Shown one piece after another: positions 11,109 through 20,739 of a stretch of DNA of 64,000 bases. The notes beneath the pieces are model-generated. The model saw only the letters and a list, made by a program, of their open reading frames with translations, made no database searches and was not told the origin of the DNA. The number at the start of each line of letters is the position of its first letter. Within the stretch, counting starts at the first letter, position 1. A program made the position numbers and the translations under genes. The stretch comes from Pirellulaceae bacterium (GTDB lineage Bacteria; Planctomycetota; Planctomycetia; Pirellulales; Pirellulaceae), in assembly GCA_026004775.1 (NCBI GenBank), contig BPJU01000002.1:116335-180334 (forward strand), written 5' to 3'.

Positions 11109-13355
11109 TTACAGCTCGAAATGGAACGTACGAGCCAGATACCGATACCAGCGACTGGCCAGCGGTGTCCAATCGACTTGCACGCGTGCCAGACCGGCCA
11201 TCCCGACTTGGAAATCGGGATGCTTCTGGTCGAAAACCACGCGTACCGGATACGAAGGATGAAGTGGCCGCACCTGGCCTGTTTCGTCCGTAACGGTTTC
11301 CACGCCGCCGCTTCCTTCGCGGGTAAGGCCCGGCGGGACGCTCTTGAGCTTGTCTTCCCCTACTTTCTCGACGCGACCCGTGATCGTCCGATGGGGGAAA
11401 GCGTACAGTTTCAGCCGCACTTTTTGACCCGGGCGAATCCGGTCGATGACCGACTGGTCGACAATCAATTCGGCCACCAGTGCCTGCGGATCCCCAATGC
11501 GGCACAGCAGGTCGCTTTCCGAAATGCGCGCATAGCGGTTGCTGGGATCCAGGGGCGAGCCGCTCCAGACCGGGAGCATCCCTTCTTGATGTTTGGGGGC
11601 CGGACGTGGCTCCGGAGCGATGACGATCCCCGAGACCGGAGCGCGCACCTCAGTATATCGGAGTTGCTGGCGCAGTTGTTCGATTTCTGTTTCGGTGGTC
11701 GCTAGCAGTTCCCGCAGTTGCGGCACCTGCTCACTGGCCGCCTTGTCATCTCCGCGGAGCCTGATGCGCTGCTGCTCGAGGGCTTCCAACTGGGCCGCGT
11801 AGCGCCGGTGTTCGCCTTCCACGCGGGCCAAATCCAGGCGCAGCTCCAGGTTTTCGATCCGAGCCAGCAGGTCGCCCTGTTGGACGGTCTGGCCCGGCTT
11901 GACCAACACCTCGACCAGCTGGCCGCCGACGCGGGCGAAAACCGGTTCGGCTCCCTGCGGCTGAACGGTAAAGACGCACCGCACCTGGTATGGCAAAGGC
12001 ACGAACAGGATGACGGCCAGCACCCCCAACACGACCAATCCCGTGGCCACCACTCGATGCCGCTTCACTTTGTGCATCCTCCCCGGTATGTAAAAGAACC
12101 GTACTAGCTGATAGAGAGGCTGGACCACCAGACCGATGAATCCGGCTATGGCAATCAATCGCCCCACGATTTTCAGACCGTAAGGTTCAAGTACCTTGTT
12201 CAGAAAATAAAGAATCGAAAACACCACGATCCAGCGGTATACCACCGAGGCGACGGTGTAGAGCCCGAACAAGAAACGGCGCCGTTTCGGCAAAAAGGGG
12301 CTTTCCGGCTGCTCAATCCCTAAACAGAGGCCCACTAAAAAACGCCGCAGAATTTCGGAAGATTTTTGCCGCAGGTTGGGAATCTCCAGGAGGTCCATCA
12401 AAATATAGTAGCCGTCGAACCTCAACAAAGGATTTCCATTGAATACCACGGTGCTTACCGAACAGACGAACATGACGGACAGGCAGATCTGATTGAGCAG
12501 TCCTGGTTCGCTGAACCACCACAGAAACGTTGCCACGGAAGCCAGAAACAGCTCGACATACATGCCGGCTGCCCCGATGAAGGCACGCTGCCATTTGCTG
12601 GGCAGCATCCACGAGTCGGAAACATTGCAGTAAAGGCACGGCGTGAAGACCAGGAGCATCAGCCCGATTTCATGGCATTCACCGCCGTAGCGTTTGCAGG
12701 AAAGGCCGTGCCCGAATTCATGAAGGATTTTTACCACAGCCAGGGTGGCGGCCAGGTAAAACCAGTTGTGAGGTCCGAAGAATTCGTGGAAGGCGGGCAA
12801 CCGGGCACGAAAGACGTCGAATTGGACCAGGACCAACAGGCCGGCCGCCGCAGCGATCGCCAGCACCATCAGTATCGCCGGCGGGGAGAAAAACCAACTG
12901 GTGTATGGAAGCAACCCGTTGAGTAACCGTTCCGGATCGACACCCCGGAAGCGCAGGGCGAAGATGTTCGCCAATTTACCGAGTAACTCTTTGCGCCATT
13001 TTTCATCGCGCCGGCGGCGTAGTTGCGCCCCCTGTCCCGGGGCGTTGGAGATCACCAGCCCGCTGCGGTGCAGTTGCCCGATGAACTGCTGCAGTTCGCG
13101 ATACTGGAGCTTCTGCGGGGCAAACTGGGCATCGAAGCGTTCCTTGATCTGCTCCATGCTCGTGCGGCCATCGAGCATCCGGAGGATGGCGAACTCCTCT
13201 TCATGAAAACGAAAATAGTTCAGGCCGACCGGCTCTTTGACTACCCAATAGACGCGTCCGTGGTAGCGGTGGCGCCGTACTTCCAAGTCGGGGCGCATCC
13301 GCAACGGCAGCGGACGCGACGTGCTGCTTACCAGGCTTTCAGCCAAAGTCGCCAT
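11109..13355 (-). CDS. PqqD-like / site-2-protease (M50) / HlyD-type fusion membrane protein
   Basis: A 748-aa polytopic protein. Residues ~15-105 resemble a PqqD-like peptide-binding domain. An M50 zinc metalloprotease follows with HEFGHG (His212, Glu213, His216) in a membrane segment and a second motif NPLLRFDGYY. The C-terminal ~300 residues form a biotinyl-lipoyl/HlyD adaptor with a coiled coil, starting after the membrane segment near LGVLAVILFVPLPYQ. M50 enzymes cleave within membranes; HlyD proteins bridge periplasmic export pumps. The combination suggests processing linked to export of a peptide or protein. ATG 13355 is chosen because it lies just after the upstream stop; a start at 13433 would overlap that gene by 61 nt. 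It is the middle gene of a five-gene cluster. Confidence 0.88.
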   Translation of the reverse strand: MATLAESLVSSTSRPLPLRMRPDLEVRRHRYHGRVYWVVKEPVGLNYFRFHEEEFAILRMLDGRTSMEQIKERFDAQFAPQKLQYRELQQFIGQLHRSGLVISNAPGQGAQLRRRRDEKWRKELLGKLANIFALRFRGVDPERLLNGLLPYTSWFFSPPAILMVLAIAAAAGLLVLVQFDVFRARLPAFHEFFGPHNWFYLAATLAVVKILHEFGHGLSCKRYGGECHEIGLMLLVFTPCLYCNVSDSWMLPSKWQRAFIGAAGMYVELFLASVATFLWWFSEPGLLNQICLSVMFVCSVSTVVFNGNPLLRFDGYYILMDLLEIPNLRQKSSEILRRFLVGLCLGIEQPESPFLPKRRRFLFGLYTVASVVYRWIVVFSILYFLNKVLEPYGLKIVGRLIAIAGFIGLVVQPLYQLVRFFYIPGRMHKVKRHRVVATGLVVLGVLAVILFVPLPYQVRCVFTVQPQGAEPVFARVGGQLVEVLVKPGQTVQQGDLLARIENLELRLDLARVEGEHRRYAAQLEALEQQRIRLRGDDKAASEQVPQLRELLATTETEIEQLRQQLRYTEVRAPVSGIVIAPEPRPAPKHQEGMLPVWSGSPLDPSNRYARISESDLLCRIGDPQALVAELIVDQSVIDRIRPGQKVRLKLYAFPHRTITGRVEKVGEDKLKSVPPGLTREGSGGVETVTDETGQVRPLHPSYPVRVVFDQKHPDFQVGMAGLARVQVDWTPLASRWYRYLARTFHFEL

Positions 13356-13372
13356 AGTGCGAACCAGAGTTC

Positions 13373-14281
13373 CTAGCGGCTGCGGTCGAGGCGGATCGTC
13401 ACCTGTGCCGGCAGGCCGGGTTGGAGCAACCAATAGGTGCGGTTCTCCTCGCGAATAACCGGCACGTTATCGATCTCCACCCGCACGCGGAATTCTTTGC
13501 CATCCACGATCTGGCCCACGTAGCTGACCGGAGCCTGTACGGTGTGGACCCGCCCGCCCGGCAACTCGACTCGAACTTCAGCCATCCGGCCCACCAATTC
13601 GTAAGGAGCCACCTGTTGGGCATCCACAAAACCTTCCACGCGCATGCGGTCCATCTGCACCAGCCGCAACACCGGGTCCCCGGCCTGCACCCACTCGCCC
13701 TCATGACGAAAAATCTCGGCTACCAGTCCGGCGAAAGGTGCCCGGATCTGGCGGGTCTTGATTTCATGCTCGATCACCTGCATTTTGGCGTGCTGCGCCT
13801 GGGCTGTCAGGCCGGCGACGGAGAACTCCATTTCGGCCACCTTTACTTGCAATTGGGCCCGCTGGGCGGTCAGTTCTTCGCGCCGCAACTGGGTCTCGGG
13901 AACCGCGCCGGGCGAGCGGCGATTGGCGGCCAGCGAGTCGTCACGTTCGGCTTGAGCCACGTCAGCGGTCGCACGAGCTTCCTGCACTTTGACGTCCTCT
14001 TTGGCCTGTTCGGCCGCCGCTTCGTACTCGCGCCGTGCCGCTTCCAGCCGCAGCTCCGCCTCAGAACTGTCCACGTTCGCCAGCAACTCCTCCTCGGCAA
14101 CCATCTGGCCTTCGGATACCAGTAGTCGTTCCAGTAACCCGGGTTGCCGCGCCGGCACTTGGATATCCCGGATGAGAGTTACCTGTCCGCGGAAAGACAC
14201 CCCGTCGGAGGAGGTGCTGCTTTCTGGAGCTGCCATGAGTCCGAACAAGATGGACCATCCAAGCAGCATTGTACCGGTCAT
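13373..14281 (-). CDS. HlyD-family periplasmic adaptor protein
   Basis: A 302-aa membrane-fusion protein. It has an N-terminal signal or anchor (LLGWSILFGLMAA), a first half-lipoyl motif (VPARQPGLLERLLVSEGQMV), an alpha-helical coiled-coil hairpin rich in Glu/Ala/Gln (~80-170), a second half-lipoyl segment (IRAPFAGLVAEIFRHEGEWV) and a beta-barrel. Such adaptors connect inner-membrane transporters with outer-membrane channels. ATG 14281 is preceded by TAGGAGT and lies 51 nt after the GAF-HlyD stop; its stop is 17 nt before the M50/HlyD start, so the three are probably one operon. No pump ATPase or TolC-like channel is encoded next to it. Confidence 0.88.
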   Translation of the reverse strand: MTGTMLLGWSILFGLMAAPESSTSSDGVSFRGQVTLIRDIQVPARQPGLLERLLVSEGQMVAEEELLANVDSSEAELRLEAARREYEAAAEQAKEDVKVQEARATADVAQAERDDSLAANRRSPGAVPETQLRREELTAQRAQLQVKVAEMEFSVAGLTAQAQHAKMQVIEHEIKTRQIRAPFAGLVAEIFRHEGEWVQAGDPVLRLVQMDRMRVEGFVDAQQVAPYELVGRMAEVRVELPGGRVHTVQAPVSYVGQIVDGKEFRVRVEIDNVPVIREENRTYWLLQPGLPAQVTIRLDRSR

Positions 14282-14332
14282 CAGTGGACTCCTATGAGCC
14301 AAGGGTTCGCCAACCGGTGGCGGCAAGCATGC

Positions 14333-16381
14333 CTAGAACAACAAGCGTGTCTGCACCCATGCGATTACTTCGTGGAACAGGCGATAGCCCCAATTGGTTG
14401 GACCGCAGTGGATGCGGGCGTGCACTTTTGCACCCGGCCGCAGCGCATCCCGCAACGGTTCTTCGTCGATATCCACGCGCACCAACACGTTGTGACCCGC
14501 CTGGGGATCGACGCGCGTCACCTGATCGACGTACTTGATCCGACCTTGGTGCTGGCGGCGAGGATCGGTGGCCAACACAAAATCGACCACCAGATCCGGG
14601 TGATCCTGGCGCGCTCGATTCACATGCCCCATGCGCCGGTCCGGAACCGACAGCTCCAGTTCCCACTGGCCGGCCGGGTCCGCGACCGCCATCAAGATCT
14701 GCCCGGCTTCTACCTTGCGCCGCAGCAGCGTCCGCTCCACATCCCAACTCATCAGGACGCGTCCGCTGATGGGTGCCCGTATCTGGAGCTGTTCAACCTG
14801 CTGTTGGCGAAGTGCAATCTGTTCGTCCAGGCTTTTGAGCGTTTCGGTCAACTCCAGGATCTGGCCGGACAGCTTGGTGCGTTCGTCCTCAGTGAGCCGA
14901 GGCATCGAAAGTGCTCGACGCGCTGCCAAGAGACGCTCCTGAGTGGCGTGTCGTTCACCTCGAGCGTCCTCCAATTGCAACAATAATTCCGCATTATAGG
15001 TTTCAACTAATATGTCGCCTTCTTTAACCAGTTGCTGATCTTCCACCAACACCCGTGTTACCGTACCCGGTACGTTGACGAAGACATACTGTTTCGTGAC
15101 CGGCTCTAACTGCCCCTCGGCGGCGATTTTGAGCTCTGTAGGGACCAGAAACAGACCGCCCAACAGCGCCACCAGCAGCAGCACGGCGATGAGGGTCTTC
15201 GGTAAATTGCGGGCTTCGACCAGCCACCGGCTCTTGCCGATGGCTCGCCACAGCGGTAACAAGAAGACACTGTGATATTCCAGGCTGTTGGCCAGCGCTC
15301 GCGAAGCATGTTCATAAACCAGATCGACGCGCTGGGCAAGCATCTCACGAGGCAGATCGGTTTCGATCTGTTCGACGACCAATGCTCCGATAATCGGATT
15401 CGATTCGTTGCGCTCGGCCGATGCCTCGTGTCGCTTCAGCTCTACGGCCCGCGCCTCTTCGCTCTTGGGCCTGCGCAGCGGCAGTACGGCCAGCATTTTG
15501 GCAAACGACTCTTCACAATACCGGTGGATAGCCGACTCAAGCTGCGGGGGCAGGTCATCCGTTGAGCCTTCATACCAGAGAGGCTCGCCGATGGCGGCTA
15601 CTTTGGAAGTCAATTCGTTAAGAGCCGCCACGATATTCGAGCGGCTTTCGACCGTGTCTTGGCCGCTGACGGCCGATACCACACACTTGCGACCGCGCCG
15701 GATGGCCACCGTCACGCGGTCACAGCCGATTAACCGCCGGCCCTCGTTGACTATCGTGTACGCCGTGTCGCGCACATCCAGCGACTCGTGCACCAGACGG
15801 GCAAACTGGTCGGCCTGAGCCCACAGCGAATGGCGGTCACTCAGTTCGCGCAGCTTCTGCGACTTGAGCCATTCGGTGGCCAATTCACACATCTGTACCA
15901 CGAACCGCTCGTAACCGCGCTGCGTAGCCGGAGCCGCCTCGGGCCGCTGAAAGATCTCGACCAGCCCTGCCGGATCATCCTCCGGACCGATCGGTGCCAA
16001 CACCAGCAAATAGGGAGTAGGATTGGCGCCCATCTCTTCGCGTTCGGCACTGAACAGAGGCGGCACAAGCTGTGAGCGGCGGGTGGCCAGAATGTAAGAA
16101 AGCAGGTTGCTGTGGCGCTGGGCTTCCTCGGACTGCTCGTCACAAATCGTATTGCTGACGTTGATTTGGCACGCCAAACGCAGCCGCCGGCCCTCACCCA
16201 GCACCCATACCGCCCCGCCGATGGCCGCCAGAGCCGACACCAACCGCTGCAAGAAAGCCGGATAAAACTCCGCCGGCCCCAGATCACTCTTGGCCAATTG
16301 GGCTATCTCGTTGACCAAGGCCCGAATCTGGGCTTTGGTCTGCTCGAGTGCCTCCGTATTGATCGATTCGGATTCCGACAT
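14333..16381 (-). CDS. GAF-domain and HlyD-type adaptor fusion protein
   Basis: A 682-aa protein that joins a sensory half and an export half. Residues ~30-175 and ~195-375 look like two GAF domains, which usually bind small ligands or mediate dimerisation. A single membrane helix follows (~400-420, TLIAVLLLVALLGGLFLVP). The rest is a HlyD-like adaptor with split lipoyl motifs around a coiled coil, including VRVLVEDQQL-like and IRAPISGRVLMSWDVE segments. The cytoplasmic GAF half could let the adaptor respond to a cellular signal (inference). It follows the SecA-like gene after a 387-nt gap and leads the HlyD and M50/HlyD genes. Confidence 0.85.
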   Translation of the reverse strand: MSESESINTEALEQTKAQIRALVNEIAQLAKSDLGPAEFYPAFLQRLVSALAAIGGAVWVLGEGRRLRLACQINVSNTICDEQSEEAQRHSNLLSYILATRRSQLVPPLFSAEREEMGANPTPYLLVLAPIGPEDDPAGLVEIFQRPEAAPATQRGYERFVVQMCELATEWLKSQKLRELSDRHSLWAQADQFARLVHESLDVRDTAYTIVNEGRRLIGCDRVTVAIRRGRKCVVSAVSGQDTVESRSNIVAALNELTSKVAAIGEPLWYEGSTDDLPPQLESAIHRYCEESFAKMLAVLPLRRPKSEEARAVELKRHEASAERNESNPIIGALVVEQIETDLPREMLAQRVDLVYEHASRALANSLEYHSVFLLPLWRAIGKSRWLVEARNLPKTLIAVLLLVALLGGLFLVPTELKIAAEGQLEPVTKQYVFVNVPGTVTRVLVEDQQLVKEGDILVETYNAELLLQLEDARGERHATQERLLAARRALSMPRLTEDERTKLSGQILELTETLKSLDEQIALRQQQVEQLQIRAPISGRVLMSWDVERTLLRRKVEAGQILMAVADPAGQWELELSVPDRRMGHVNRARQDHPDLVVDFVLATDPRRQHQGRIKYVDQVTRVDPQAGHNVLVRVDIDEEPLRDALRPGAKVHARIHCGPTNWGYRLFHEVIAWVQTRLLF

Positions 16382-16768
16382 GCCCGCGCTTTCCGGCTCG
16401 CGTTCGCTACCGTGTGCCCGAAAACCACCTGCAATAAACGAATTGTGCGTGTAAATGGGTCGCTATCTCTCAGTTTATCCGACTCGGCCACAACGAACAA
16501 TTAACTGGTCGCGTCGATTCGTTAGAGACGGTCGGGTTTGGGGGAAGATGTAGCGGTTGTAACGTTTTGAGCAACGATGTGGCTTGGATCGCGCCGCGGC
16601 TGGAGATCGACCGGGGACACGACGGCCCGGTGGCAGTTCGGGAATCCCTGGACCGCCTGGACCGCCCCGCGTGATCACTCGCTGCGTCCGACCGGTCATA
16701 GCGGTAAGGCAGGACATACTTCGCATACAAGCTGCCTGCCCTAGCGATCGGACGGGAGCCGCACGCGA
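16382..16768. other. Intergenic region inside the SecA/HlyD cluster
   Basis: 387 nt between the SecA-like stop and the GAF-HlyD start. The short frames on both strands have no recognisable domains. The gap is long enough for a separate promoter for the three adaptor genes, but no clear promoter motif can be defended. Confidence 0.4.
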
Positions 16769-18715
16769 CTAGTCGGGAGTATCCAGATAAGGATCCTGCC
16801 CCAGTTCGCGTTGCATTTTCTTGCGCTGTTTTTCATGGTACAAGAGCGCGGCACGGTCGCGGAAATGCCGGCGTTCGACACGGCGCTGCGCCCGGCGAAA
16901 CAGGCGGCTTATACCCGGCCAGGGCCCAAGCGGTTTGCGGGCACCGCGCTCCTTCCACCGCTCGGCTACCTGGGGTCCGAATCCGTTCAGCAATATCTCA
17001 TCGTCCAGGGCCAAGTATTGCCGGTAGGTTCCCGGATCCCCCTGGCGCCCGCAGCGTCCGGCAAGTTGGCGGTCGATACGAGCCGCATCATGCATTTCGC
17101 TGATGATCACGTGCAGGCCACCCAACTGGGCTACTCCCGGGCCCAGTTTGATATCCGTACCGCGCCCCGCCATGTTTGTGGCTACGGTCACCCGACCTCG
17201 CTGGCCGGCTTGCGCTACGATCTGAGCCTCACGCGCGATTTCATGAGCGTTCAACACCTGATGGGGTATACCGGCAGCCGACAACAGCAGCGATAGATGT
17301 TGCGATTTATCGATGCTGCGCGTGCCGATCAGCACCGGCCGGCCTTGGCTGTGAAGCTCCTGCACTTCCTGGACAATCGCCTCCCATTTGGCCTGGGACG
17401 TACCGAACACTTTGTCCGGCCACCGGATGCGGATGATCGGTCGATTCGTGGGAATCCTCACCACGGGCGTGCGGTAGATTTTGCGAAATTCCCGGGCTGC
17501 CGGCAGGGCCGTGCCGGTCATTCCCGCCAGGTAGCGGTATCGCAGGAAAAGGTCCTGCACCGTGATGCGGGCCGCCTGGCCGGTGGGGACCGTTACTCGA
17601 AGACCCTCTTTAGCCTCGACCGCCTGATGGATACCGTCTCGCCACTTGCGCCCCTCTGCCTTGCGCCCCGTATACTCGTCGATGATGACGACTTCGCCGT
17701 TCTCTACGATGTACTGCCGGTCGCGGTGGTATTCCCGGTGGACTTTGATAGCGCGTTCCACGTATTCATACAAATCCACCAATCCCATCGACCGCACCGG
17801 GCCATAGCGTGGCAGAGTGCGGACCAATTGCCGGCCGGCCGCCGTCAACTCGACTTTCTTCTCGTCATGGTCGAAATGGTAATGTTCGTCTTCCACGAAC
17901 TGGGGAGCAACCGAAGCACTCCAAGCAAAGGCAGCGGCGATGCGTTCTTGAAGTTGTGAGTCGATGGCACCGATGATCAGCGGCGTCCGCGCCTCATCAA
18001 TCAATACACTGTCGGCCTCGTCCACCAGACCAAAGTAAAACCCCCGCTGCACCGGCTGCTCACCCGACACGTCCCACCGCTGGCTACTGCCCTCTCCCAA
18101 GAAATCACTGGTCGTTACCCCCATCCTCCGCAACAAGAGTCGGTCCCGCAGGAAGTCGAAACCGAACTCCTTGGCCGTCCCGTACGTGATGTCCGCAGCG
18201 TACGCCGTGCGACGCTCCTCGGGGCTACTGCCGGTCAGTACCAGGCCCACCGATAACCCGAGCAGTTCATACAAGGGACGCAGAAGTTCGGCATCCCGCT
18301 GAGCCAGATAGTCGTTGACGGTGGCCAAATGGGCTCCCTTGCCGGCCAAAGCATGCAGATATAACGGCAACGTCGCCGTAAGCGTCTTGCCCTCCCCCGT
18401 GTCCATTTCCGCTATGTAGCCGAAAAACAGCGCAATCCCGCCCAGGATCTGTACGTCGTAGTGGCGCAGTCCGGTCGTGCGGCAACTGGCCTCGCGAACC
18501 AAAGCATAGGCTTCCACCAGGAATCGGCTGGGCGGCTCGCCCGCTTTGGCCCTATAACGCAACGATAAACTTCGCTTGCGCAACTCGTAATTGGACAGCT
18601 TCTGAAGTTCCGGCTCCAGGGCGTTGACTTGCTCGACCAGCCGCCACCAGCGGGCTAACCGCAACGGATTAGAAACTTGTGATGCTCGCATCCACCAATT
18701 TGCCCACAGATTCAT
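16769..18715 (-). CDS. Short SecA-like translocase ATPase (paralogue)
   Basis: A 648-aa protein with the SecA motor: Walker A AEMDTGEGKT, NDYLAQRDAE, the DEAD-type box DEADSVLIDEARTPLI, AGMTGTA, IGTRSIDKS, TNMAGRGTDIKLG and DRQLAGRCGRQGDPG. The preprotein cross-linking region lies between the two motor halves. Compared with housekeeping SecA (usually ~800-1000 aa) it lacks most of the C-terminal helical scaffold/wing region and the zinc-binding tail, ending soon after the motor. That points to an accessory SecA2-like paralogue rather than the essential SecA. ATG 18715 is preferred because of GAGAGGGG upstream; a GTG at 18778 would add 21 residues. Its location beside HlyD adaptors suggests a dedicated export route. 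Confidence 0.9.
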   Translation of the reverse strand: MNLWANWWMRASQVSNPLRLARWWRLVEQVNALEPELQKLSNYELRKRSLSLRYRAKAGEPPSRFLVEAYALVREASCRTTGLRHYDVQILGGIALFFGYIAEMDTGEGKTLTATLPLYLHALAGKGAHLATVNDYLAQRDAELLRPLYELLGLSVGLVLTGSSPEERRTAYAADITYGTAKEFGFDFLRDRLLLRRMGVTTSDFLGEGSSQRWDVSGEQPVQRGFYFGLVDEADSVLIDEARTPLIIGAIDSQLQERIAAAFAWSASVAPQFVEDEHYHFDHDEKKVELTAAGRQLVRTLPRYGPVRSMGLVDLYEYVERAIKVHREYHRDRQYIVENGEVVIIDEYTGRKAEGRKWRDGIHQAVEAKEGLRVTVPTGQAARITVQDLFLRYRYLAGMTGTALPAAREFRKIYRTPVVRIPTNRPIIRIRWPDKVFGTSQAKWEAIVQEVQELHSQGRPVLIGTRSIDKSQHLSLLLSAAGIPHQVLNAHEIAREAQIVAQAGQRGRVTVATNMAGRGTDIKLGPGVAQLGGLHVIISEMHDAARIDRQLAGRCGRQGDPGTYRQYLALDDEILLNGFGPQVAERWKERGARKPLGPWPGISRLFRRAQRRVERRHFRDRAALLYHEKQRKKMQRELGQDPYLDTPD

Positions 18716-19196
18716 CCGTAGACCCCTCTCGCCCAGGTTCGCCAAGTCCTTTTCCAAATGCCAAATCCGCCCGCCCACCCCAGATCTGCCGGCCGCATAA
18801 CACTGCCTGGCTGTACCAGTTTACCACGTCACCGTCCGCCACGACTGTGAATGGCCGGAGGGCTTGGGTTGTATCTGGTCAAACGGCGTTTTGGTTGAAC
18901 CGCTACAACTATCATAGCCGAAATAGTCAATAAAAGTTTCCCTTGCGCGCGGATGTGGCAAGATTGGCCATTCTGGCAGGAGTACAGAACGGCAAAAATA
19001 AGCGGATGGGCGGACGTACAGAGTGGTGGAGCTGCACATTGGTGGGAAACACTGGACCGACAAAATGAGGAAGTATCGGCAACGTGGGACGCTGTGTTAG
19101 CCGATACCGGATTGAGAGCAAAGTCTGCATGGATAGCAGACGGTAACCGATTCGTAAAACACCTGTCCCTTCGGACTAGTAGTGACGGATGCTACG
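18716..19196. other. Divergent intergenic region
   Basis: About 480 nt between the SecA-like gene (-) and the barrel gene (+). No supported gene. Its divergent position means it should contain promoters for both sides, but no box could be assigned with confidence. Confidence 0.4.
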
Positions 19197-20573
19197 ATGA
19201 AACGACACTCGGCATTCCCGATAACAGTGGTAGTCGCTCTGATAGTGGCCGGGGCCGTCATGGGGCAAGACCCGCAGCAGTGGCGGCCGGCCGTCGTACC
19301 GGTTCCCCAAGCGCCTGCCTCGGTGCAGCCAAGTAATTGGCAGCCGGCGGTGTATTCCCCGGTTCCAGCGCCGATGACAATCGCGCCGTCCGGCTATGCG
19401 CCGGCGCCGGAAGTGACTCCAGGAGTGACCGGCTGCTCCGATCCGGTTGGTGCCGGCACGGGCAGATGTCCGGACTGCGGCGGCCAAGGCTGTTTCTGGT
19501 GTGGCGGCTGGTTGCGAGACAGGTTCGGCATTTGCGGGTTATGGGGTGGCGTCGAGTTCCTTCACGTATGGGCTCACGGCCGCATGCTGCCCCCATTGAT
19601 AACCACCAGCCCGGATGGCACACCGCGAGGCTCGGCGGGCGTCCTGCCCGGCGCTACCATCCTGTTCGGCGGCGAACGGATCGGAGACGACCGCCAGTCG
19701 GCCGGCCGCGTCACGTTCGGTGTGTGGCTCGATGACTGCGAAAACACCGGCCTGGCGGCGCGCTTCTTCGCTATCGAGGGAGCCAACGACGGGGCCACTT
19801 TCGTGTCGAATGACACCGGCTCCCCGATTCTGGGGGCGCCGTTTTTCAATGTATCCATCGCCGCCAATGACGCCGTGCTCGCTTCCTACCCGAACGAACA
19901 ACGAGGCTTCATCGATGCCCGTACCTCCCAGGACGTGATCATGGGTGAAGGGCTGTTGCGTACCCTACTGCTTCGCGGCAACGGCTATCGCCTGGACCTG
20001 CTGGGGGGCTACCTGTACAGCCAAGTGTCCGACGGCCTGGATTACCGGCTGAATACCACCATCATTGATCCGGGAAGCATCTTCCCCATCGGTTCGAATT
20101 TCGATTTCATCGATCGCTTTGATGCCCGTAATGACTTCCACGGCGCGACGGCTGGCTTGATGGGTGAACTGCGCCACTATCAATGGCGGATCCATGCCAT
20201 GGGCAAAATCAGTTTCGGAAATGTCCGGCAGGAGTTAACGGTCAGCGGCCAGCAAACGATCGATATTCCCGGCGGCGGCGGTCCCATCACCGGGCCGGGA
20301 GGCATCTACGCACAGCCGTCCAACAGCGGCACGTTTGTGCGGAACGAGACGACCTATATTCCCGAGGCTTATTTGGGAATCGGCTATCAGGTGAATCGCT
20401 GCCTGGAGTTGACCGCCGGCTACACGTTCATCTACTGGGCCGATGTGATCACGGCGGGCGATCAGATCGACACCTCGATCGACTTCAGTGGTGGAACGCG
20501 CCCGGTGGTCACTCTGCGGGACACCGACTTCTGGGTCATGGGCGTCAGTCTGGGAGCAAGCTGGAACTATTGA
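19197..20573 (+). CDS. BBP7-like outer-membrane beta-barrel protein
   Basis: A 458-aa exported protein. The signal peptide (TVVVALIVAGAVMG, probable cleavage before QDPQQW) is followed by a Pro/Ala/Val-rich linker of ~55 residues and a Cys-rich segment (CPDCGGQGCFWCGG). After that comes a barrel-like domain with alternating strands (LWGGVEFLHVWAHG, RFFAIEG, YRLDLLGGYLYSQ, ELTAGYTFIYWADV). The C-terminus WNY is aromatic, as needed for BAM-dependent insertion. The architecture fits planctomycete BBP7-family proteins; the function is unknown. ATG 19197 is preferred over an in-frame GTG 15 nt upstream because the signal peptide begins there. It is convergent with the cadherin-repeat gene. Confidence 0.85.
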   Translation: MKRHSAFPITVVVALIVAGAVMGQDPQQWRPAVVPVPQAPASVQPSNWQPAVYSPVPAPMTIAPSGYAPAPEVTPGVTGCSDPVGAGTGRCPDCGGQGCFWCGGWLRDRFGICGLWGGVEFLHVWAHGRMLPPLITTSPDGTPRGSAGVLPGATILFGGERIGDDRQSAGRVTFGVWLDDCENTGLAARFFAIEGANDGATFVSNDTGSPILGAPFFNVSIAANDAVLASYPNEQRGFIDARTSQDVIMGEGLLRTLLLRGNGYRLDLLGGYLYSQVSDGLDYRLNTTIIDPGSIFPIGSNFDFIDRFDARNDFHGATAGLMGELRHYQWRIHAMGKISFGNVRQELTVSGQQTIDIPGGGGPITGPGGIYAQPSNSGTFVRNETTYIPEAYLGIGYQVNRCLELTAGYTFIYWADVITAGDQIDTSIDFSGGTRPVVTLRDTDFWVMGVSLGASWNY

Positions 20574-20603
20574 ACGGCCTCCCGACAGCCCGAAACGTGA
20601 ACG

Positions 20604-20644
20604 GCGCGGTCTGCGATGCCCGCCTGCTTGCAAGGCTACCGCGC
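20604..20644. terminator. Possible bidirectional terminator hairpin
   Basis: GCGCGGT (20604-20610) and ACCGCGC (20638-20644) form a 7-bp stem with a 27-nt loop that contains a small internal stem. It sits between two convergent genes, but no T-tract follows. Confidence 0.35.
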
Positions 20645-20739
20645 AGAACATCTCCCATCAGGTGCTTGGCTGTGGGCAAACCGGGGAGCAGAAGCCGACT
20701 TGGCCCACGAAAATCCCGCTGTGCAGGATAATCCGAGCA

